A stretch of 64,000 bases of DNA, taken from positions 1,175,560 to 1,239,559 of the forward strand of contig NW_004797316.1 of NCBI RefSeq assembly GCF_000002075.1. Reading direction: 5' to 3'. A program made the translations under genes and the position numbers. The notes below the pieces were generated by a model, which was given only the letters and a program-made list of their open reading frames with translations, had not been told where the DNA came from and searched no databases. This stretch comes from Aplysia californica. Lineage: Eukaryota; Mollusca; Gastropoda; Aplysiida; Aplysiidae. Of the stretch, positions 11,001 through 19,800 are shown in pieces. How positions within the stretch are numbered: position 1 is the first letter of the stretch; the number at the start of each line of letters is the position of its first letter.

Positions 11001-14000
11001 CAGCTGATTAAAACCTGTCAATTCTTTGCCATATCGACAGACCGAAGGGCTAGAACCCAAATGGCCGCTGGATCGGAAAAGTAAAGTAAATGTAAGTAAT
11101 TGAGTTTACATAGAGAAAAAAGGGGGATTCCGTTAAGGTCCCGCTGTAGCAGGTGCCGCTATAGTCATGTTCTACTGTACTTTTTCTTTTGAAAAAATTG
11201 TTTAGGTTGATGTGATTAATATTTTTGTACTTTTTAAAAATCATTTTTCAGGTACATGATCTTGAGTTTGCTCAAGTAGAACAAGAAGTCGTTAAAGGTC
11301 TTCAAGTGGGCAATTCATCATTGAAAAAGATGCACGAGGTTTGTTATGAAAACATTGTAGGCCTACTGAAGGCATTGCGTTGCTTTTCATTTTGCACAAG
11401 TTATGAATCAGTGCTTCCAATCTTCCGTACTGGCCCCCATCATTATGAACTCTGTCCGTAAAAAGTGTGATAGTGTAGGTATATTGATATTCCGTAACAA
11501 AGGATTTGTACTTGCCTCCATATCGTCATGAACCAGATAAATTTAGGATATTTACTGTTGTTCTCGGCAAAAAGTTATACAGTCTACTCAGCTTGTGTTG
11601 AACTCACTTGAGTTAACTTCAGTCAAGTTGATCTTCAAATCGGCATCTCTTCTTCTTTACAGGTTTCAATGGTAAAGTTGAACTTCGGATGAGTTGATCT
11701 GTTTACTCCCCTAATAACATCAACTCATCCGTAGTTGACTGTATTAGAAATCTGCCAGATTGCGCATTTCCTCCCCTCAGCTGCTGGGCATTCGTTACAC
11801 ATCCAGATTGTGCATTTCCTCCCCTCAGCTGCTGGGCATTCGTTACACGTCAGACAACAATACATTTTCACTTGCAAATCTGTCAAAATATGGCTAATCA
11901 CAAGAGCAAAATTTTTGTGCCAATTTCCCACCTTCTTTCATTCACTCATTCTTTATGTCTATCTACGGGTCTTTGCCACAGAGGGAAAATATGTGCATTG
12001 ATCAAAGAAATGGAATTAGGCTTTTAGAATGGAAATCCCTTTCTAGATCTATGGAATTTGCCAGTGCAAGAATTCTATGGCATCATGATGAAGGCTGTAG
12101 TGAATTTAATTGATGCTATAACTAAATCTTAATTCAAGAATTACTGAAAGTGACGCTCCGGAGGTTGTGACATTCGTCATTAGAACATGAAAATGGAGGA
12201 TAGTTTTAAGGTACAGGCTGGATTACAGTATTGTCAAGATTGATGTTCCCGGACTTGCCTTCTGTCGATGGTGACAAAGGAACTTTCATTTACACATTGC
12301 CAGTGGGTGGTTGGCGGGTGCTCTGGTGTGGTTTGCTTCTTCTTTCCTATCAAACATCTATCGTCCTTATCTCCCCTTCTTCTGTTTTATGTTTGTTACT
12401 CTCTTGTAACACTTCTAATCTTCTGGCGCTCATATGACCTTGTGCTGTTGCAAGCGCCGTAAAACCCTCTACTAAAACTTAAACACATTGCCAGCAAGGG
12501 AAAGATATGCAGATGAAGAAATCAAACACAAGACTAAATCTTGGTGAAAAAACAGGTATCATGTGTTGTTAAAATCTACTCAAACTTGCTCCCAAATGCC
12601 ATTTTCAACCCTCTAAAAGTACTAAAGTTGATTTTCTTTAGGGGCTTAGTCCCCTGAACCCCCTTTAGGAAATGTCCGAGGACTCCTGCTGAGGGCTTAT
12701 GCAGTCCCCATGCTCCTAGCACTATTTTCCTGCTTTGTTGGTTGGAAGCACTGATGAATGGATGTATATTAATTATTGTGTAATTTCATATTAAAGTTTA
12801 TTGTTTTTAAAAGCCTCAAAGCTATACTATAATAAGCCTCCTGTTTTGTGTACGTTCTATTTCTCAAGGGCATAAGTGGATTTTGCAGAGCAATGGAGAA
12901 TTCACATTTTCTTGCTGATAATCAGATCAAAAACTCGCGTACTTCTGAAGCGGCATCCATCAGATTTTGCAGTTCTTTTTCCATGTAGATCCTGTCTATT
13001 GCTTCTTTTGAAACAAAGGATTTCCTCAGTGAAACCATTCTGGTCTCCCTCTTTGCCTTCTGTTTCTGGGCATTCTGAATGAAGTTTTTCTTGGAAAGCA
13101 TGAGTGGATAAAAATCACTCCCATGTTATTTTGGAAAGCATGCCTCAGCAGAAGGGAGAAACTAATCCAAAAGAAGGAGGGAGCAAGGGTACGTCCCTGC
13201 TTGCCTCAACTCTTGACCGCTTTGTTTATCAACAATGGCACTTCTTTTAATACCATTATAATGGAATTATTCAAAGGAGGGTCCGTGAACATTCCATCCA
13301 TTCACAGATTTAAAGAGTGTTTTTTACAACTGACTAGATTAAATGCTTTTGTAAGAGCTATGAAGGCAATACACAAGGGTTTATTCTGTTCTCTGCATTT
13401 CATGGGTGATTGGATGGAGCAACTGGTGGTATGTCCTTCTTCATTTCTTTCCCCCCATAGTTTTCATTAGTCTGTCTTACGTTTTCCCTGTATAAGCGTT
13501 ATTGTGTACATGTGTTTGCCTTTACTCAAGCAAACAATCTCTGCACTTCTGTATTTGTTATATGAGAACACCATATCTCTTATTTACTCAAAATATACCC
13601 TATGATTGAGGATGCACTAGTACTGTTTATCTGACATTGTGCAGAGGAATTAGATTTTCCTGTAGTTTTTTTTAATCAGTGCAATCACCCGTGCTCTTGG
13701 AAAGCATTATAATGATGTTGATATCAAAACTTTACTACATTCTTGGGAGTAGATAATATGAAATAATGGAAACTTTTGAGTTTTCAATGTCAATGAGATT
13801 GTTTTTGTCTCCTCATGTGATTACTTTCTTCATTAGCTTCTCTCCCTGGAAGACGTTGAGAGGATCATGGATGAGACACAAGAAGGAATTGAGAAGCAGC
13901 GGGTAAGTTGATCTGTATGTAACTAAAAGTTTAAAAGGAAACTGTTTTGGTTTCATTCAGGCGAAAGTGTAAAATCAAGTAATAGGTAGCGGCCTTCCGA

Positions 14001-17000
14001 GCATGTGGTTTCGGTGAAATGTGGGTAATTCAGATCGCTGTTTCTTTGCTCTTTCGGCTATAAAACACCAAATGCTGTACACCTTGTAAAAGTTCAGCTT
14101 TTTCTCTTACAATGGTGTAAGTTATTTATATATCCGATTATTAGGAGCTGGAGAATCGCCGTGGAAAGCGAAGCCCCTCGCAGTCGGAATGCGTGGTTGG
14201 CCGATTCAAAAAATTGACACACATGCATTCAAATGCTTCAGAATTGTTGAGATATGAACGGGCTTTCGCGTGGTATTTTTTTGGCCTTTGACGTTTAAAT
14301 AGAAAGCCTTTAAAAATACCACCAAAGTTTTCAAAGATCATTTTTTACACTAAATTTGTAAAGTATTGGCTCAAAAAAGGTGCCAATAGAAAGATTAGTT
14401 CATTTTCCATGAAAATAAAGTAATCAGCTTGGAATTATATGGCATCAATCCTTCTGCAAAACTCGGAAAACATGTTACCCCCACACGGGGTGCACTCAGT
14501 ACACTACAATATAGAGCCGTCTCTCTCGTCGGGGCAGCACTCTCTGTTTTTGTCGGAATAACGACAGATCATCGTATTTGAGGCAGTAAAATACTGATTT
14601 GTTATAATTTCAGTCTTGAAAAAAATTATACCCCATATTTATGTTACAGTGATTGTACTCTCTTAATGTGGAGATGTTTGGTCCACTTGGTACTTTTTAT
14701 TGTCAAACATGGGGTTGCAGCCAGTTTCAACTGCACACAGATTAGTGAAGGGAGGTCACTTTTGTTTCTTTGAGCTTAAATGGGTCTCATAATTAATGGA
14801 AAATGGAGCCCATAGACCAGAGGACTTTTATTTTCAGCTTGAAGCGTTTTTGGGGCAAGGTCTATTGGAAATGCTACAAGGAGACTTAAACTATGTTTTG
14901 TGTTCTTTCTCGTTTCAGGAAATCGATGATCTGCTATCAGGTGGCTTGTCTGATGAGGATGAAACTGATGTTCTGGCTGAACTTGATGAAATTATAAAGG
15001 TAAGAATGACTGACTCAGTATTGTGACGATGGAATTTGATAATCAATGTTTTGGACAAAAATGACAACAAATATATTATTATGTCTACCACAGGTGGTAA
15101 CAGCCTTTCTGTTTCTCGCTTTATTATATTATATAATTCTGGTGGTCCAATCTTTGTTACTTTTTAGAAGAAATCAGGCTCTCTTCAGTTCTCAAAATTG
15201 AGACGAAAGTAGCTTTCAATATTCTCAAGAACATGAAAAAGCCAGATTTTCATAATTTTGAACTTACAGATTTATATAATTGTTGGTTTAGATTGCTATG
15301 TATTGTTATAAAATAGTCAAGAATTGTGCCATTGCTTTCCAATTTCACTTTAAAAAAGGGTGAGCAACCGCTCTTCAGTATAGATTCAAAACTGGTTTGT
15401 GAGCTCAGGCTCACAATGTCAAGTGTGTGTCAATGATACAGCATTTAGGTGTTTGGTCACTTGAGTGTGTCCTTGAGCAACACACGATTGCCCTAGCTCA
15501 AAAACAAAAGCGCTGCACAGTGGCAACCAGCAATGGTGTATGGATTCTATGTTTGTGATATTGCGTAATATTCATGCATTTTTGTATTTGAGTCTTTATG
15601 TATGGCGTTAAAAAGCAAATTTCCCAAGTGACAGCAAGACTGTCGTCAATTAGTCGTTACTTGTGACAGTAGAATGCAATATGTTATCTAAACTGTAAGC
15701 ATGAGGTTGTCATGCTGAAAGTATGAGGTTGTCATGCTGAAAGTATGAGGTTGTCATGCTGAAAGCATGGGGGCAGCTAGGCAATACTGTTAGTACTACT
15801 GGCTGTGGATCATTTCCACAGACCTGCCACTCATCCCGATTTGGTCGGAATATCTCGATTTCTTGCCACAAATCTCAAGCATTCTGATTTTCACGATTTT
15901 GATTTGCGCATATATCCTGATTTTTTTTCTGTCTCTTGCGACGGACTAATAAACCCAAAACCAGAGAAAAAAAAAGAAAAAAGACCCAATAAAATTCTGC
16001 ACCTTCTCTTTAACCAGAAGCACCCATTAGACTCAGAAGAAACTCAGAACCCTATTTTGTAGAATAATGATACTGGATCTATAGTAGTGGACCCCGGCAT
16101 GTGATTTCTAATAATCGGACAAAGTCCATTTAGTATTAAGTACATGTAAAGTATCTTTGAATCAGAGTAGTATCGATGGGGCATTCCGACTTGGCAACTC
16201 TTAAGATCTACTTTCGCTTTTGTTATCAACCGAAATTTTCAGATGGCATCCTGATAACTCAAACAAATATGACATGCAAATGATCAATTATCAGCTATTC
16301 TTTTAAAAACGCCCTTCTTCTGAATTCTGGGTAGGCCCGTCATCAAGGCCAAGCCCTCCCTATTCATGAATGTAAACTGTTTCAAACGCGTGTTCGCATT
16401 ACTTTACGCGACATGACCTCCTGTGAGTACCGCGCACGTGTGTCGGAGACCATCATTTGTCGAGACCAACAAAATTCTTTCACACTAATCAGGCTGTTTT
16501 TCGGGACTTGTCAGAAGGGGGAAGACCTTCTTTCTTTTTTTATACACTTAGGAGTGCTTGGCTGATAGGAGCTGAGGTCTGTGCAGGATGGCAGGATGCG
16601 GGGCGTCTTGTGTGAATAATATGTGATCAAAGTACCTTGCTACTGTTTGCAAACATGCACTTATCATTGCATTGATGATTAAGGCTATTGTTTTCAAGAC
16701 TCTGGGACTACGAGAGGCTCAGCAACACTAGTGTAACTTGCACTGCCCCGGTCTACCCAACTCCGACTGTGAGGAAGAACATTCTCTTTTTCCGTTTGTT
16801 CTTTCCTTTACTTAGAGCTCTTATACATATCTTCTTCCTGTAACAAATTTTGTCTTTCTCGCTTTTTTGTATGTGTATGCTGAAACCCAAACATGGTTTT
16901 GACAGTTGATTTTCTAGGCCCTCTACTTGTTCAACCCAAGATTTTTCAATGTTCTCTTTATTTCTAATACCAGCATATTTGTATATTATATATGAAGGAA

Positions 17001-18523
17001 AAATAGAAATAAATAAGTGCTGACTGAAATACCTTATTTTAGTGCTCCACCCCCCATGTCTCTTATTGAGGATGGATGCACTGGTGTTATTTTACACTAT
17101 CAGTATAGGTCTGTGTGTGCACAAAATAATTTATGTCACATAATGATGTGTTGGAGCATACTATCGCCAATATGTACCCCTGGAGAGTGAATGCTCCCCC
17201 TTGGAAAATTTTGCATCAACTTGGCAGTTGCCCTGGAGTGATTTGTTATTAATCCTGATTTATTTCACCAAATCCTGATTTTTTTTCCACCCTGAAATCC
17301 TGATTTTTAGATTTTATGAAGTGGCAAGTCTGTTTCCACAGCGAATACTTAGTGGTCACTATTACTCTTAAGTGCATTTGCCACCACAGTATGATTGGTA
17401 GGCCTATTACCTTGCAATTTACATTACTAATTTCTCTTTCTTTGTCTGTGGCACTCAGTCATATCAATGCTGTAAGCCAACTACCAGTGGTGAGCTCTTG
17501 GTTTGTATCTTCCACTTATTGTTCCCTGTTCTAACTCTGGTCATTGTTTGAATTGGTGTGTAGGGCAGTTTTCTCAAATGAAATTTGTTTGAATCTCTCC
17601 TCCCCCTTACTTTGTGTAGTTTTATTGCTCCGTAAGTTCTGAATGTAAACTTTTGAAATAAATTCTTTTGTAAATTTTTTCCTTTATAACTTTATACATA
17701 CAAATTCTGTTTTGTTTGTTTGTCAACAGCAGTCGGAGGCTTCAGAGGTCTTGAATTTACCAGATGTACCAGAAGACAACATTGGCGGTAAGATGTCCTT
17801 TGTTTCTCTTTTAAATGTATAATTCCTTTACAAGAGGTGGTTGAGAAAATAAAATACAGGATTGCAGTCATGACAAGGGTTGTAATACGGCCTCTGTCTC
17901 GTATATTTAGGCTCTCTACCGTTGCATTCATAAGACATGAGTTCAAATTCTGGGTGGGAAAATCTATATTATCAAGAATGTCTGTTCTTCTGCTGAGATG
18001 GTGTGTCCCACTTTGTCTGCGTCAGCTCTGACAGGCAGGACTGAAGCAGCCCACCTCTAAAATAAACTTCTGCTTGTGTCGATTGGGTGACGTACCAATT
18101 TAAAACTAATCAGTCTATCATGAGTTTGAATCCTTAGAATTTCATCAAAGAGTGCCAGTCATTACATTACAAAATAAGTTAAACATGACACCAGCACTGA
18201 TTGAATTGACTTGAATTAGCCCTGGTTTAATTGAGATTAGATGCAGAGTTCACAAAATGGTCTTATGTTTAGAGCTCATGGAAAATTCTTTCCAGGTCCT
18301 TTTCGAAATAAACTTTCCTTCATTTTTAGGTTCTAATTTACTAGTTTCCACCTCACATTCTCCTCCTGGACAAATTTCTCTTGTAATTTATTTATTCCTG
18401 TTATCTTGAGTATTTGCTTTTTCCTATTACATTCAACGATTTTCACTTATTTATATTTCAGAACCTCGGACAAGAGAAAAAGAACGTCAGAAAGAAGGAA
18501 AGCAGGCCGTTTTGGCATCATGA
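1975..18523 (+). CDS. CHMP6: Charged multivesicular body protein 6 (ESCRT-III subunit Vps20), eight exons
   Basis: Coding exons are 1975-2046, 4110-4219, 5317-5404, 11252-11338, 13837-13902, 14919-14999, 17730-17787 and 18462-18523, joined in frame to 207 aa (human CHMP6 is 201 aa). The product starts MGNLFGKKQ, with Gly2 placed for N-myristoylation, followed by TEQDKAILQLKQQRDKL, nearly identical to animal CHMP6. A basic helical hairpin, the LSLEDVERIMDETQEGIEKQ helix, an acidic LLSGGLSDEDETDVLAELDEI segment and a short charged tail ending QAVLAS follow in family order. In known biology CHMP6 is recruited by ESCRT-II (VPS25) to endosomes and nucleates CHMP4 polymerisation for multivesicular-body formation. 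All introns are GT-AG; intron 3 holds a pogo-like element split by a full-length LINE. Identification is by recalled family sequence. Confidence 0.96.
2101..2215. repeat. AGATCT/TCTAGA palindromic microsatellite
   Basis: About 115 bp of interrupted AGATCT, TAGAATCT and ATATAG units in CHMP6 intron 1. Shorter arrays of the same motif recur across the window, for example at 1349, 25656, 44287, 49484 and 58787. Confidence 0.85.
2259..2501. mobile_element. Short decayed TIR element, possibly hAT-like
   Basis: Inverted ends read ACGGGATGCCCATTA on the left and, inverted, CAGGGCGCCCATTACGG on the right. Inner inverted motifs of CTGATCGCCTAACTCGGTCG type sit at both sides. No clear target duplication was found. 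The CAGGG terminus suggests hAT. It lies in CHMP6 intron 1. Confidence 0.5.
2502..3480. other. CHMP6 intron 1, unassigned part
   Basis: No recognisable gene. A-rich runs at 2900-3055 create spurious frames, and a C tract lies at 3139-3161. Confidence 0.4.
3480..3840 (+). repeat. SINE-like composite, copy 1
   Basis: The 3' part (about 3770-3830) shares the CTCATATGA-CTT-TGC-GTTGC-AG-GCCGTAAAAC block with copies at 12290 (+) and 19650 (-). The preceding part has a GCACGTTAAAGATCCC motif that recurs in invertebrate SINEs. The boundaries are approximate. Confidence 0.5.
4110..4219 (+). CDS. CHMP6: CHMP6 coding exon 2
   Basis: Residues 25-60 plus two bases of codon 61 (QLKQQRDKLKQYQKKVQVQL...EGKK). 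The acceptor is TTTTGCAG ending at 4109; the donor GTATGA is at 4220. Confidence 0.93.
4220..5316 (+). other. CHMP6 intron 2
   Basis: A G-rich patch lies at 4311-4335 and a short near-palindromic GTATCATATGATAC is at 4922-4935. No transposon ends or coding pattern recognised. Confidence 0.5.
5317..5404 (+). CDS. CHMP6: CHMP6 coding exon 3
   Basis: Completes codon 61 and encodes residues 62-90 (KAKLMLRKKKFQESLLTK...). The acceptor is TCTCCACAG; the donor is GTAGGG at 5405. Confidence 0.93.
6454..11095 (+). mobile_element. LINE-1A: full-length I-type non-LTR retrotransposon
   Basis: The element is bounded by GTAATTGAGTTT at 6442-6453 and 11096-11107, a perfect 12-bp target duplication, giving a 4,642-bp insertion inside P1. 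It encodes an apurinic-type endonuclease, reverse transcriptase, RNase H and a C-terminal Cys/His finger, an order typical of the I group. The 3' end is a short A-rich TAAA-type tail without a long poly(A). The first 750 bp hold no recognised domain and may be leader plus a degraded ORF1. Sense orientation matches CHMP6. Confidence 0.9.
7230..11084 (+). pseudogene. LINE-1A ORF2 (endonuclease, RT, RNase H, zinc finger), inactivated
   Basis: Endonuclease motifs: LLQVNVCGLANKK near 7358, LLQET near 7447 and GSDHRPI near 7931. RT motifs: FVDLQQAYDRVW near 9044, LPQGSSL near 9220 and YADDL near 9309. RNase H: IYTDGSAFKG near 10203, YKAEAIAIEAA near 10322, FTDGKS near 10418 and GHSNIPGNDRAD near 10550. 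A CPLCDC...HHLFSC finger is near 10870. The frame shifts about three times (around 7650-7700, 8800 and 10035), and a TGA at 10806 stands where the related copy at 36.9 kb has Arg, consistent with CGA to TGA decay. All catalytic motifs remain readable, so the copy is fairly young but dead. Confidence 0.88.
11252..11338 (+). CDS. CHMP6: CHMP6 coding exon 4
   Basis: Residues 91-119 (VHDLEFAQVEQEVVKGLQ...KKMHE). The acceptor is TTTTTCAG ending at 11251; the donor is GTTTGT at 11339; phase 0 at both ends. Confidence 0.93.
11580..11741. mobile_element. P5: small pogo-like TIR element
   Basis: It starts CAGTCTACTCAGCTTGTG after TA (11578-11579) and ends CATCCGTAGTTGACTG before TA (11742-11743); 162 bp. 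GTTGA-type motifs (GTTGAACTC, GTTGATC) recur inside. The truncated P6 at 41605 has a related GGATGAGTTGATGT end. Confidence 0.65.
11755..11850. repeat. Tandem duplication, 48 bp x 2
   Basis: Unit 1 is 11755-11802 and unit 2 is 11803-11850, each starting CCAGATTG and containing CTCAGCTGCTGGGC. They are nearly identical, so the duplication is recent. Confidence 0.9.
12290..12480 (+). repeat. SINE-like repeat, copy 2
   Basis: Shares GGTGCTCTGGTGTGGTTTGC, the ATCAAACATCTATCGTCC block and the 3' GCGCTCATATGACC..GCAAGCGCCGTAAAAC block with the inverse copy at 19650-19800, over more than 150 bp. It lies in CHMP6 intron 4. Confidence 0.65.
12880..13470 (-). pseudogene. Heavily decayed LINE reverse transcriptase, reverse strand of CHMP6 intron 4
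   Basis: Reverse-strand translation gives REQNKPLCIAFIALTKAFN near 13390-13330, which matches the RT motif A pattern (REQN-PLY-F-DLTKAFD). Further on comes KQGRTLAPSFF near 13200-13170, matching KQGCVLAPTLF (motif B), and ELQNLMDAASEVREFL near 12960-12910, resembling the ELQ-LMD-FSEAC--FGL segment after the catalytic YADD. Several stops and substitutions interrupt it. The clade is not resolved. Alignment is from memory of the family pattern. Confidence 0.6.
13837..13902 (+). CDS. CHMP6: CHMP6 coding exon 5
   Basis: Residues 120-141 (LLSLEDVERIMDETQEGIEKQR). The acceptor is CTTCATTAG; the donor is GTAAGT at 13903. Confidence 0.93.
13983..14733 (-). mobile_element. T7-family internal copy, reverse orientation
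   Basis: Reverse complement of the segments at 55895-56727 and 60225-60731: shared blocks include CTAATAATCGGA, GAAAGAGCAAAGAAACAG and GCAACCCCATGTTTGAC. It lacks the TTAA termini present around the copy at 55146-56762. It lies in CHMP6 intron 5. Confidence 0.75.
14919..14999 (+). CDS. CHMP6: CHMP6 coding exon 6
   Basis: Residues 142-168 (EIDDLLSGGLSDEDETDVLA...). The acceptor is CGTTTCAG; the donor is GTAAGA at 15000. Confidence 0.93.
15000..15698 (+). other. CHMP6 intron 6, first part
   Basis: No repeat boundary or coding pattern recognised. Confidence 0.4.
15699..15764. repeat. Tandem repeat, 22 bp x 3
   Basis: Three units of GYATGAGGTTGTCATGCTGA plus AA, differing only at the second base. 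Confidence 0.92.
15819..17332. mobile_element. H2: hAT-like TIR element with terminal iterons
   Basis: The left end CAGACCTGCCACTCATCC is matched by the inverted right end GAAGTGGCAAGTCTG. TTTCCA(CA) flanks both sides at 15813 and 17333. Repeats of the ATCCTGATTT/TCGATTT type cluster near both ends, in the same orientation at each end. The 1.5 kb interior has no transposase. If the duplication is the 8-bp TTTCCACA with two bases lost on the left, it fits hAT. Confidence 0.65.
17730..17787 (+). CDS. CHMP6: CHMP6 coding exon 7 (NAGNAG acceptor)
   Basis: Residues 169-187 plus one base. The acceptor reads AACAG|CAG|TCG: splicing after 17729 includes Gln169, splicing after 17732 omits it, both in frame. 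The donor is GTAAGA at 17788. Confidence 0.9.
18462..18523 (+). CDS. CHMP6: CHMP6 coding exon 8 with stop
   Basis: Completes codon 188 and encodes PRTREKERQKEGKQAVLAS then TGA at 18521. The acceptor TATTTCAG ends at 18461. The basic tail ending LAS resembles the human LVAAS ending. Confidence 0.92.
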
Positions 18524-18660
18524 TCGTTTTTTTAATCTACTTCTACACTTATTTTTCAGTTCTACTTTGTTATTATTATTATTCAGCTGATCATTAAGTG
18601 TTTTTTGCTTCAGTGTCAAATACAGATGAAAATTATTGTATAACTGTTTTAGTTTTAGCA

Positions 18661-19638
18661 CAGTAGTCTCCGCCTAAACGCACGCCGTACAAAAGCATGC
18701 TCCGCTCAAACGCACATTTTCATCATCTGACAGATTTTTTAACTATATAATTTAGACGTACAAACGCACGGTCACTCCCTGTAAAGGCACACCCCGTTCC
18801 CCAAAACACACTGACAGGTAAAGCTTGACAAAGGGAAATGTTCGCTACAATCTGCACAGCTTGCATAAGACAAGCCTAGACTGGCCTTCACGCAGAACAA
18901 AGAGAGTGATGGACAGCGTTTTCAAACCCAACTTTCCACTGACACATAGGTCTAGGACTAGGACTGGTCAGTGAAATGTTGGGGGGCTGAAATGTTTTTG
19001 GATTGGTCTCTGGAAATGTATCTTTGAGAGAAGGTTTCTGACTGGTGTTTGAGTGACTGCATGTGATGTTTAGTTAGACCTAGGCCTGTGATGCACAACA
19101 TGTGTGAATGCTGTAAAACACTAGATAGGCTTCTATAGGATTTTAAGATTAGTCAAGTAAGCCTAATCAACTGCGCTCGAAGAACTTATAACGTACTTGT
19201 TTAACGAATCACAAGAGAAATGTTTCTCTGAATGTAGAGTTTTATGATTCTGATGTCGTCCATAAATTTACGGTCAGGGGTGGTCGCTTGGAAAGCCACG
19301 TGGCTGCGCCGTTGTCTCTATGACTATATATCCTACAGTTTCCCCTTAGGCTATCAGTTCCTGCCGATTACATTGAGTCTGTTTTTCTGCCCCCCTCCCC
19401 CACCCACTCGTTCAACGCCTTTGTACTCTTAACCGCCATCAGGGAATCCTTCACAAAAGAGTCACGTGTCGTCACATTATCAACCAGTGACCCCCAATCT
19501 CCAAGGGAGGTCACTAGAATATCAAGGAATTGAGATGACTGCGTCCCTTCCTCCCTGTGGTTCATGTAAATGCACGCTCCGCATAAACACACACTTAGGA
19601 GCCCTCCCGAGCACCATGCGTTTAGGCGGAGACTACTG
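18661..19638. mobile_element. P2: pogo-like TIR element with AAACGCAC iterons
   Basis: CAGTAGTCTCCGCCTAAACG at 18661 is matched by the inverse at 19616-19638, followed by TA. The left base pair before it is CA, a decayed TA. Motifs of the AAACGCAC type recur at both ends (18675, 18706, 18752 and, inverted or related, near 19570-19620). It is 978 bp, non-coding, and starts 138 bp after the CHMP6 stop, so it probably lies in the 3' UTR. Confidence 0.82.
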
Positions 19639-19649
19639 TAAGAGTTTTA

Positions 19650-19800
19650 TGGTACTTGCAACATAATAAGGTCATATAAGTGCCAAAGAATAGATGTGTT
19701 ACAAGAGAGTAACAAACATAAAAAGGAGGAGAGATTAGGACGATAGATGTTTGATAGAAAGGAGCAAACCACACCAGAGCACCAACCAACTACCCACTTT
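19650..19800 (-). repeat. SINE-like repeat, copy 3
   Basis: Reverse complement of the 12290-12480 repeat; it begins 12 bases after the right end of P2. Confidence 0.65.

Larger units (their letters stand above)
5753..11177. mobile_element. P1: pogo/Tc1-like TIR element split by a LINE
   Basis: The left end CAGTAGAACATGGCTATAG starts at 5753 after TA and the inverted right end finishes at 11177 before TA. The TIR holds repeated TATAGCGGGA/CCCGCT motifs. Without the LINE at 6454-11095 and its duplicated target it is about 770 bp and has no transposase, so it is a non-autonomous element in CHMP6 intron 3. TA duplication plus CAGT ends fits the pogo/Tigger branch of Tc1/mariner; the branch is an inference. 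Confidence 0.8.
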
